From: Anadara kagoshimensis
Taxonomy: Eukaryota; Mollusca; Bivalvia; Arcoida; Arcidae
NCBI GenBank assembly: GCA_021292105.1
Contig: CM037867.1
Span: 15,266,928 to 15,330,927 of the forward strand
Direction of reading: 5' to 3'
Length of the DNA stretch: 64,000 bases
The notes beneath the pieces were generated by a model. It had not been told where the DNA came from. It ran no database searches and saw nothing but the letters and a program-made list of their open reading frames with translations. Positions 50,101 to 58,825 of this stretch are shown piece after piece (position 1 is the stretch's first letter; every line of letters starts with the position of its first letter). The position numbers and the translations under genes were made by a program.

Positions 50101-53100
50101 CTTGTTTAGTTTTTACTCTACTTATCTCATAGATCCTAGTGATCTTGTGTAAATATAAACAGTTAAACATACAATGACCTGCGTAGTTAGATATGAAAGT
50201 AAAATGGTTTATTTAAAACTTATGTATTCAGGGAACTCCTTATTCTAGGTCATATTTACAACTACTTTTAAAATTAAGACGCATTTCAACATTTTCATAA
50301 TTAATTCATGTGAATTTAGAGTTAATTTCAATATGAAAGGTCGGCCAGAAAGTTCATAAAAAAAATTGACTATAAAGACATTAAATACCATTTAATCATT
50401 AATGATTTTTATTTTAATTATAAAACATAAATGAAATTAACAGTATTTAACAGATCTTACTATCCACTGTTTAATGGAAGTGAATGGAAGAGAGTGATGG
50501 TATTTCTAGGTTTCCATAAATTTAAAATAATTAGTAGCCAAATTTCCAAAATTTGTGAAAATATAGTCCTTTTTAAAGTATTTTTCCACAAATTTGCTAA
50601 AATAGGTTACTTTTTGAAAAAATTCTTCAGAAATTAGTAGCCAATGGCGATTTTGGCTACCAGGAATGGAAACATAGTATTTATGCCCCCTTCAAGATTT
50701 TTTCACTAATAAAATAGTAATATTAAGGCATTCTGTTCAAGGATTATGGAGGGGCTGCTATGGAAAACCAATGAACTTCAGCAAACAAACACACAAAATA
50801 TTCTCACGCAAGGATTTGCTCCAAGTTTGATTCCAGTCTCTCAATTCCACTAGGCCTCTCACAATTTTAATGGAGACATTCATTTGGTCAGTAACAGCAA
50901 TCTTCAATGGAACATGACACTGAACAATTTTTCACCACAAACCACCCAGTAACATTATACCATTACTGTCAAACAACTGGTCAATCAATTAAACTGCCTT
51001 TCTCACAAGCAGGGTTCAAATCCATGATTTAAAACAAATTAAGTTTTTTGTTTGATGTGAAGGTAAATAATCTAAAATTTGTTCATTTGGGCATAGGAGC
51101 AATGATTAGGGTTGATGTCACTGTTATCAAGTGACACCAAGATGTTTATAACCCGATCTCAGTCATATATCACTACTTGCTTTATTTCCTTAATGACAAT
51201 CTTACAAGTATAGCCAGTCATCTTCAATTCCAAATATGACATATCCTACTTTGACCACAGAAAAATATAAATGTTTCTGTCACCCTCAGTTTATTGCCAA
51301 ACTTGCTAAAACGTCAAAATATAGATGGCCAAATACTGGTGGTATAATGAGGTTTTACTGTATAGGTATATAAAGCACAAGTACACATGTACCGGATATA
51401 CAGTGATTTTTTTAATACAATTTAAGAACTACCTCCTGCCTTTTAAATTGAGAAAATTTGAAGTTCTGAAATACAGACAGCAAACTGTATAATGACATGT
51501 TTGCAATAGCTTACAGTCCTCATTCTAAAGATGTTATATTATAAACATTTCTCACACCTGTGACATGGAAATCCCGCGTTTCTACCCATGTGGGATTTCC
51601 TTGTCTCACCCTAGGGTTGAGACAGGCAACATGCTGAATTTCCAGCATAGTTCTACCTGTTCTGGATTTATCGTTGGGAGGACTTAATAAGTTGGGAAAA
51701 GTTCCGAAGTCAACGAACAATTTCTCAACATCACAATCACTTACACACGCTAAATGGATGACGTCATAATCATTTACATGGGAACGTCAACAAAAAATGA
51801 TTACGGCATTTTAAGCAGGCACGGATGGTGACATGAAAAATGAACACCTGATTTTTTTTTTTTTTTTTTGTTTGTTTAAAAATCATGTATTTTTGTTGCA
51901 AATGTGTGAGAAAAAGAATCCTACACAAGTAACAGGGTAAGACAGAGACGAGGGTGAATATTTTCCTGTCCAGAACGAGCTTTAGCGAGTTCTGGAAATT
52001 GGAAACATTCATCCAAGTTTGAGATATCTCTGTCTTACCCTGTTACCAGTGTAAGATTCTATTAATCTATCATATCTGTGGGAGAGGACAACTATAGATT
52101 TAATTTGCTAGTAAATTACTGTCATTTTTGGAATTTTAGTGGTCAAACTGGGAAAATTTGGGAAAATTTAGTCATTTTCCCCCTGGGGAAACTACCTTTA
52201 TCAGGTAGTAATTATCTGGAAGTAATTTTAGGCAAACAAAATCACAGGTATATTATTTAATACTTTACTGTACATACCCTGCTGAACTTGATAGGAAGCC
52301 ATTGGTACTGTAGGCTGTACCGGGTATCCTGGATGCTGTGTTGGATATCCTTTGCCTTTTTCTAAGTAGGAAAATAATAAAGTATAAGATAGTGTTTCAT
52401 TCCCAAAAATCTGTCATAACATCCCTAGTAATGGAAGCACATACTTTGGTTCAAAATAGATGGTAGAGGGCCAGGATGACAAGAAGGCTCTCTCTAACCC
52501 TTATCCGAATGGGGCAGGGGGAGAGGGCCTTTCAATTGTGAAAATAAGCACCATAATGGCCAAAATTGTGAAAAACAAGACTTTGAATTGTGAATGAGGC
52601 AGAATATCTACCCCATAAACGACCCAGCGAGAGCTGAATTTGGACTTTTAATCTTGTGTAATATGTCTGTGCTGTAAAGTTTATAGAAGTGAATAACGGT
52701 GTTTTAGTGTTATATTCAAAGCCAGTACTACATATTCTTCCACTATATCAAGGCTACTCAGCGCTGAGTGCACAGTGAAAACTATCCACCTTCTGAAAAC
52801 GAACTGACAAAAAAAACAACTAGAATCTATCTAATGAGATGTAGATGTAGACCAAATGTCTACTATGAACCAAATAATTTTCTGGTACTAGTGCTAGTCA
52901 TCAACACAAAATCATCAAAATGCATAGCATTCTGGAGCACCTGGTGTATTTAGACATTTTTCCTTTATATACATTTCTAGAATTTCCCCACTCTACAAAT
53001 TAAAATTTGACCAATATAAAATTAAAATTTGGACAATAAAAGTCTTGAAAATGATAACATTTGCAACATGTTTATTCAAGGATGTGTATTGGTGTATTAC

Positions 53101-53974
53101 ATATTGTCTTACAATGTATTTAAACAGTTGTTTTACTCTGTTAGTGTGGAAGCTCGTGGCCTAGTGGTTAAGGCGTTGGACTCATGATTCGAAGGTTGTG
53201 CGTTTGATCCCTGGACCGGGCGATGTGTTGTGTCCTTGAGCAAGACACTTAATTTCACGTTGTTCCCAGTTCACTCAGCTAAAAAATAAATGAGTACCAG
53301 CAAAATGCTGGGGGTTAACCCTGCGATGGACCGGCGTCCCATTCAGGGGAGAGTCTTGTACTCTCAGTCACTTAACGCCACCAAAACCGGGATAAGCTCT
53401 GGCCTGATGGGCCTAATGGCTCGGGACAGACTTTAACTTTTACTCTATTATAAAAGTAAACTATCACATCTTCAAGCACCTGTCCCATTATAGGAAGAAT
53501 TTTTTCAGCATTAGCTGAATTAACCAAGGAACATGTGTCGTATTGGAAATCATTTCTGTAGACAACATAAACATTCCCTGATAGCTTTTAGTCTATGTTA
53601 TGTCTGCTGACTGTTGTACAACAAACAACTAATGGAGTTCGCCAGCATACCACATGATCAATACCCTTTAACATTTGGAAAATTTTTGTGTCGAATTTCC
53701 AAGGAATACTGTCTTTTTTTATAGAAAAACGTGAACTGAAGTAATGCCATCTCCAATAAATAAACTGTTCAACAGAATCATTATGGGGTATCATGTGGTA
53801 CTCTGGCAAAATCCATTCTTCATTACTTTTATATCAGAAATATTTTTATCCAGATTTAAAAAAACAAAAAAAACAAAAAAACAAAACAAAGAGAAGAAGA
53901 TCTAAAATCTAGTCAAAGATACAGAACTATGAATAAGTTTAGAGGTAGTAATCTTGGTGATACTTGCCTGCCAT
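44049..53974 (-). CDS. DAZAP2: DAZ-associated protein 2 (DAZAP2), 5 coding exons, complete
   Basis: Small proline/glutamine-rich adaptor; family members bind WW/SH3 domains and Nedd4-type ubiquitin ligases through PPxY motifs and also bind DAZ/DAZL. Exons (- strand): 53968-53974, 52278-52361, 48191-48270, 47187-47375, then either 44311-44445 or 44049-44180. Phases join exactly (492 or 495 nt; 163 or 164 residues against 168 in human). Start MAEKGKGYPTQHPGYPVQP resembles the human MNSKGQYPTQ start. PPxY motifs are APPPYSA and APPAYTP. The signature FDAGARFDGIAQPRIP then PPPPGCAPNAAQMAAMQG is clear. Exon 1 is 7 nt and its donor reads AG|GCAAGT, so a GC-AG intron is needed. The start choice rests on phase and N-terminal resemblance; the other exons are secure. 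Confidence 0.92.
44311..44445 (-). CDS. DAZAP2: DAZAP2 proximal alternative last coding exon (1b)
   Basis: Encodes PAPPGCAPNAAQMAAMQG, then HTVVASRQQSGWFSGSGGDD and DVSWGI stop. Same phase and acceptor type (CCTTTCAG) as 44049-44180, about 80% identical at protein level over the first 30 residues and more acidic at the end. Because each copy has its own stop and joins the same donor (47187), they are mutually exclusive C-termini. Confidence 0.9.
   Translation of the reverse strand, partial: PAPPGCAPNAAQMAAMQGHTVVASRQQSGWFSGSGGDDDVSWGI
44441..44720. repeat. About 92-bp tandem triplication covering a splice acceptor
   Basis: GAGCTGGCTGAAAGATACAA with ATGGCAAAAATTACTTAAAA and CTAAAACCCCACTGCACAAA occurs three times; the first copy overlaps the last bases and the acceptor of exon 44311-44445, so acceptor-like CTTTCAG is repeated upstream in the gene's direction. 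Confidence 0.9.
44857..45088. mobile_element. Probable MITE with diverged TIRs
   Basis: TATAATGCTTATATTTCGCT at the left, CGTGAAAATTAAGCAATATA at the right; interior alternates TTTTCGC/GCGAAAAT motifs. Confidence 0.55.
45154..45569. mobile_element. TIR element (family N1), inverted copy
   Basis: CAGGGATTTTTCTGGGTATC at the left, AAGGAAAATCCCTG at the right; almost full-length reverse complement of 2694-3106, sharing ATATCTCGTTCTGATAACGA. Flanks TTAAAC / TTAAAAC. Confidence 0.85.
46110..46356. mobile_element. TIR element related to N1
   Basis: CAGGGATTCATCAAGGGCC at the left, CCCTGATAAATCCCTG at the right; interior has the N1-like TTTTCCCAATTT pieces. Confidence 0.7.
46740..46853 (-). mobile_element. 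SINE-A, heavily deleted
   Basis: GAATTAAGTTATGGTGTTTA joined directly to ACCAAGTCTTGGGTCAGACC, with GATCGAACCCACAACCTCCC as B box. Confidence 0.65.
47455..47645 (-). mobile_element. SINE-A relative, headless
   Basis: GAATATTTCACTTATATCAG, ACTTTTGCCATGTGCTCCGG and ATGCAGGGAGGGTCCATATC, as at 10535 and 35500. Confidence 0.6.
47847..47972 (+). repeat. 25-bp minisatellite, 5 near-identical units
   Basis: AGCCAATATAGTAATTCACA-TGTAC repeated without change; DAZAP2 intron. Confidence 0.95.
48409..49021. mobile_element. hAT-like MITE (family N3) carrying a nested SINE
   Basis: CAGGGGTTCAAAATTCCC and CAATTTTGAACCCCTG ends. Internal CTATTGATTTTACATTGGGA and GGACCTGCAAAAATAAATGC match 13802-14420. 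Interrupted by the SINE-A at 48437-48785. Confidence 0.82.
48437..48785 (-). mobile_element. SINE-A, best-preserved copy
   Basis: On the - strand: pol III A box GGTAGCTCAGTTGGTAGAG, B box GGTCGTGGGTTCCATCCC, then a 250-bp body to GGGACGTTAAACACCATAAC. Flanking direct repeat CCC(T/C)AGGTAAGAG, 13 bp with one mismatch (48424-48436 and 48786-48798), shows retroposition. Confidence 0.9.
49790..50135. repeat. About 120-bp tandem repeat, 3 units
   Basis: CAGGTAAAACTTGTTTAGTT, GACCTTGTGCAAACAAAACA and TCAAAGTACTAAGGGTACTG recur three times with internal deletions. Confidence 0.8.
50500..50675 (-). repeat. Dispersed repeat family R1
   Basis: TAGGTTTCCATAAATTTAAA, AATTAGTAGCCAATGGCGAT and GGCTACCAGGAATGGAAAC. 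Confidence 0.75.
51420..52250. repeat. Dispersed repeat R4 interrupted by a foldback-bearing insert
   Basis: 51422-51512 (ACTACCTCCTGCCTTTTAAA ... GCAATAGCTTA) and 52078-52250 (GACAACTATAGATTTAATTT ... TTTTAGGCAAACAAAATCAC) are contiguous in the copy at 63770-63990, so about 560 bp here are an insertion. Its target duplication could not be defined. Confidence 0.65.
51916..52059. repeat. Long hairpin (foldback) 4
   Basis: GAATCCTACACAAGTAACAG then GGTAAGACAGAGA pairs with TCTCTGTCTTACCCTGTTAC CAGTGTAAGATTC; apex AGAACGAGCTTTAGCGAGTT-CT is a second internal palindrome. Confidence 0.85.
53144..53437 (+). mobile_element. SINE-D: tRNA-headed SINE with a conserved-core-like centre
   Basis: Head CTCGTGGCCTAGTGGTTAAG with B box GTGCGTTTGATCCCTGG; centre TGTGTCCTTGAGCAAGACAC; 3' part GATAAGCTCTGGCCTGATGG. 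Flanked by TTTTACTCTGTTA (53131-53143) and TTTTACTCTATTA (53438-53450). The TTGAGCAAGACACTT core resembles domains shared by SINE superfamilies across animals (V/Deu type). Confidence 0.85.
53633..53815. mobile_element. TIR element (family N5), best copy
   Basis: TGGAGTTCGCCAGCATACCA left, GTGGTACTCTGGCAAAATCC-A right; DAZAP2 intron 1. Confidence 0.8.
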
Positions 53975-54052
53975 TTGAAGGTTTCTAATATTTCAAATGA
54001 GGACAATCAAAATTTTAGTAGATTAAACTATGCTGTTTAGTACTTTCAACTT

Positions 54053-54178
54053 TCACTTCCTTTTCTTGTTGACCTTTAAAAATAATTTACAACTTGACTT
54101 ATTTTTTAACTGTCTTCGCAATTCCTGCAACGGTTCTCGATAAATATGGATTTCAACTTTAGCGTTCACCCTTTTATC
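54053..54178 (-). other. Unassigned coding-like segment between DAZAP2 and CUL1
   Basis: Open for 41 codons on the - strand: DKRVNAKVEIHIYREPLQEL then RRQLKNKSSCKLFLKVNKKR-K stop, preceded by CCATTTTAG, a fair splice acceptor. The amino acid pattern looks protein-like but there is no ATG and no partner exon found. It may simply be DAZAP2 5' UTR. Not recognised. Confidence 0.2.
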
Positions 54179-54499
54179 CTAAAATGGAAATATTGAGAAA
54201 TTGACCAGAATTCAGGTGACTAATGATCTCACGTCCATTACACAAATACACAAAAAGTTTACTGTCAAAGTAATTGATAAATGTCAATAAATAGAACGTA
54301 AATCTATAAAAATGTCTGATCGTTTATTGATTATAAAATTTAAGCAAAATTTAAAAGGTTATATTTTATTCCAAAATAAGCCATTTAAATAGTAAAACAG
54401 TGCAAAATAATAATTTTATTTTATAAGTAATCATTCATTTTTTATCACTCGGTTCTGACTTCTGTCCGCACCATCTATTGGCGAAAATGTTTACCGGCA

Positions 54500-54631
54500 A
54501 GGGAGGTAATTTCCATATTAAATTTTTATTCGATCAGATATGAAATCGAGAGAATTTTATTGTTTAGATCACATCGATTGAGTTTTTAGACGATTTACTT
54601 TATTATTTCAACCATATGTGTCAATTTGACG
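54500..54631 (+). other. CUL1: CUL1 non-coding first exon (3' end defined)
   Basis: Good donor GACG|GTGAGTATT at 54631/54632, paired with the acceptor CTTTTTTAG at 56779 whose exon carries the CUL1 ATG. The 5' end is a guess. The T-rich sequence just upstream includes a short open frame starting ATGTTTACCGGCAAG at about 54488. Confidence 0.5.
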
Positions 54632-55067
54632 GTGAGTATTTTCTGAAAAATACCTTAATTTCACGATATTGGCTCGAAATACGAAGTCATGTTTTTATGT
54701 TTTGTTAGTGAAATTATGCGGTCGCCATTTGCAAAATGAGAAGTGGAAAGTTATGCCATCAGCAAAAATAAACGTAACATGGACATTCACCAAAAGAAGT
54801 AATTCAACCATTTAAAATTTCTAACATCAATATCAAATCACTAAAACTAATTTTTTTAGGCTTGTTTGAACCTGAGATGGACAAAGAAATAAACTTAAAA
54901 TGTAAATTTATGAGAATCTTTTTGTCCAAATATATTGGCAGATGACAACGTGGAACCATTGTGTTCATCATTTGTAAATTGTGAAATGTTTATGTAAATA
55001 TGTTAATTGTACCAGAATAATTTACTCGAGGTATGAATATATCATAGAAAAGGCCCAGGTATCCGGA

Positions 55068-55087
55068 CCCCCCCCCCCCCCCCCCCC
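55068..55087. repeat. Poly-C run
   Basis: About 20 consecutive C in CUL1 intron 1; length uncertain. Confidence 0.9.
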
Positions 55088-55323
55088 ATTACCCTGAAGT
55101 TGTTGGATAAAACTTCCTTCCATGGCAGATCTAGATCTGTCAATAATGTTGATTAATAATAAGGGGGTTTGGATGTTTCAACGGACCATACCAAATAGTA
55201 TCATCATTATTTTGTTTCACTTGAATTGAGACACTAGCTTCATATCACCAAGTTAAAATTAATTTGTTCAATACCTGATCAAGTTCTTCTAAGCCTTATT
55301 CAACATTGTAAAACCACTACAGT

Positions 55324-55540
55324 AGCTCAGTTTGTAGTTGAAAGTGAATATCAATGTACCATAGTCGTCATATCCTTAGCTCAGTTTGTAGTTGAAAGTG
55401 AATATCAATGTACCATAGTCGTCATATCCTTAGCTCAGTTTGTAGTTGAAAGTGAATATCAATGTACCATAGTCGTCATATCCTTAGCTCAGTTTGTAGT
55501 TGAAAGTGAATATCAATGTACCATAGTCGTCATATCCTTA
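55324..55540 (+). repeat. 54-bp tandem repeat, 4 virtually identical units
   Basis: Units start at 55324, 55378, 55432 and 55486 with AGCTCAGTTTGTAGTTGAAA and contain ATGTACCATAGTCGTCATAT. Confidence 0.96.
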
Positions 55541-56329
55541 GCGTTTTGACCCACCTAAGCCAAAGTCTCAGATGAGCTATTGCCATATATATTTCCATTG
55601 GTGGTGTGTAAATTTCTCACATTTTAATCTTCTCCTCAACTTTTGGACCAAATTTGATGATTTTTATTAGCAGTGTGAAAATGAACTGATGTCTAACTGA
55701 AGGCATACTTTTTGAGAGTTGGATGTAACCTTGCTTTGACAGAAGACATCATTATTGCCACAGTTGATAGATGGATTGTTTTTCTGAATTTCAAAAAAGG
55801 TTAAATATAAAGGGATTGAGTAAAGTACTAGTAATTATGTCCTTCAAGCTGACAGTGACATATAGTGTTTATAGCATCCTTTGATGTGTATTACACATTG
55901 GATCATGATTATTGGTCAAAAAACGACTTTTTTGTGAAATAAACAACACAAATAGTTATTTCAACTTAAACTTTATTTGAAGATTGATGATATTATAGAT
56001 GATATTTATGTGCGTATTGTCGTTGATAGTGTCTTGCATTACCGAGAGGGCAGCGAGACATACTATCGGCTCCTAAAGATCGGACAACTCTAAGTAATCG
56101 GACACCCCAATTTTTCCAAGTGTATAATTTTCATATTTCCTTTAAATTCCCGGACACTTGAAAATGAAATTATTAAAATTCGTCCAAATACATAGAAGGA
56201 TTACGGTACTCCATTTCTTAAGCCAACATTTAGTTTTATTTTGTTTGTCACTTTTCTTGACAACTGTTTAAAAGATACTTATGAAACTTAACAGGAATAG
56301 TGATCTATGACTAAGATTTATATTTTGAT

Positions 56330-56670
56330 CAACCACTGCACAAGCTCAGTTGGTAGAGTGCCTGCTCGGTTAGTGGAGGTCATGGGTTGGAACACAGACG
56401 TCTGACCCAAGGCTTGAAAATGGGTTGTGGCTGTTCTTTCGCCAAGCACTGCATTATGAAATAAAAGCATGGCATTGCAAAATGAAAGTCAGGTTTTTTT
56501 GGATAAGAACTTAAAATAAATGAGGTTTTGTGTCACAGTAGGCATAGCACGATAAAGAACACTGTCATCAGCGCAATGCACAGGCTAAATTTCTGCACCT
56601 TTGCCTATAGCTGGTGACATCTCAATAAAAGTGAAATATTCTTGACTGCGTGTTAAATACCATTACTCAT
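56330..56670 (+). mobile_element. SINE-A copy in CUL1 intron 1
   Basis: Head ACAAGCTCAGTTGGTAGAGT, GAGGTCATGGGTTGGAAC as B box, tail TATTCTTGACTGCGTGTTAA. Confidence 0.8.
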
Positions 56671-56912
56671 ATTTTGATCATGAACATGGTTAGCCTAGGG
56701 ATGTTTCCCAGTTCATTTGGGGTACACTTTTGAAATGGCATCCCATTTCAATTATAACTTGTTTTAATTTCTTTTTTAGATCTGTACCTACAATGACAGA
56801 ATTCAAGATGGAGTGATTATTGATTTGTGACAGTTTAACAATCAATATTAGGCTTTTCTCCTCACCAGTACCATAATTTTTGACTTGATATAATAATTTA
56901 CAAATAGAAAAA

Positions 56913-58695
56913 ATGGCTGGTTCACAAAGATCTCAGAATCCACATGGATTAAAACAGATTGGACTGGATCAGATCTGGGACGATTTAAAATCTGGAATTA
57001 AACATGTGTATGCCAGGCAAAGTATGGCCAGAAACAGATATATGGAACTATATACGTATCCTTTATTATAAACCCTTATTTGTAGGCCACTGCAGTAGTT
57101 CAGTTGGTAGAGTGTTCACTCTGTAAGTGGAAGGTTGTGGGTTTGATCCCTGACTGTGACTGTTCTTTCGCCAAGCACTCTGCATTACCAAAGGAAAATC
57201 ATGGTTATTTCTGATGGGAACTAAAATAAATGAGGTTCTATGTCATTGTATGCGTGGCATGTTAAAGAACCATGCTGTATAATGCCATCAGCACAAAACA
57301 CGAGCAAAATTTCTAAACCTTTCCCTGTAGCGGGTGATGTTTAGAAATAAGTGAAATATTCTTGACTGGGATGTTAAACACCATTATTCAACTCAACTCT
57401 TAGAGGCTGCAGTGACCTAATATTTAAGAAGTCAATCAACAAATCCAGGGTCTCTCACTGCTGAGAGTTTAAGTGAGTTTTCCTTGCTGTTGGCTTTTAC
57501 TAGGTCAGCCGTTGTCAGTATAATGTTACTGGGGGAGTGGAGTGGTATGCTAGTCTGCGGCATACTGACTCAGTGAGGTAGCACCTTAAAACCACCCTGA
57601 GTGTGTGCTGGTACAAGGCAGACCATACAACACGCTCACACTTTACATGCATTCACAAAATTGTTCATGAATTAATACATAGAGATTAATAATGTTATTA
57701 ATGTAGTTCTGAAAAATTGCTGATGCGACGTTAAGTCACTTTCAACCAACCAACCATCAACTCAACTCCTAGTGTGAAAAGTTTATTACGGTAGTTCACT
57801 TGCCAAAAGTTAGTGGTTAGTCTCCAACACTCTGGTTTCCACCATCTAAGAATTGACTACTTTTTATGTTTATTAATGAATGAATCTTGAGTTGGTCATA
57901 CAACAGGATTACTCTACTCCATTCATACACTGATACAGTCTCTTAATCATAAATAAATACATAATGTATTAACATACTCTGTCTTCCATTAGTAAGGGCG
58001 AGTTGTTTTCATACTACTAATACATGTGCACCCTCTAGGTTTCCACAAATTAGAAAAAATATTACAGTCAACCTGTCTATAAAGGCCACCCAAGGGAACC
58101 AGTAAAAGTGGCCTTTATGGACAGGTGGCCTTTATATAGGTTCAAATAATATAAATAAAGAACAATTAGGTTACAATTCTACTGGCCTTTATAAGCAGGT
58201 GATCCTTATATAGATAGAGGTGGCCTTTAACACAGGTTTGACTGTAGTTGCCAAATTTCCCAGATTTATGAAAATATAGTTCTGAATTTTTTCCCACAAA
58301 TTTGCTAAAATTCCATTATGTTCCTTTTTGAAAGAATTTCTAATAATTTTAAAATTGTGGAAACAACATCTAGATATATGATTTTAATGTTTGATGAATA
58401 CTGGTAATAATATCACTGGTATATTATTGAAATCATTGATTTGATCAGTTTAGAATGGAAATGTTCATCCTAAGTATGGGTACAAATTCTCCTTGACACA
58501 GTTTAACACAGACATGTATATAATTATTGTACCAGTGTACATCATCAGGACAGAGTGGTCAACAGTCTCGGACACCAGCTGGACGTCGGGGACCCAAACC
58601 ACCCAGGAGGAGCACAGTTTGTTGGTCTAGAACTTTACAAAAGACTAAAAGATTTCTTGAAACAGTACTTAGTGAATTTATTGACGGTAAGTGAA

Positions 58696-58748
<53 letters not shown>

Positions 58749-58776
58749 TTAAAGGGTCTTGGGCCCTTGTAATTTT

Positions 58777-58825
<49 letters not shown>

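Larger units (their letters stand above)
53975..54631. promoter_or_regulatory. Shared DAZAP2/CUL1 upstream region
   Basis: DAZAP2 coding starts at 53974 on the - strand and a CUL1 5' UTR exon ends at 54631 (donor G|GTGAGTATT at 54632) on the + strand, so both start sites must lie in or near this 0.65 kb. It has no recognisable transposon, unlike its surroundings. No TATA or initiator can be assigned with confidence. Confidence 0.5.

Noticed and set aside
58555..58752. 65-aa ORF as a separate gene
   Set aside because: Its first half is a CUL1 exon in frame; the end is intron and (CT)n.
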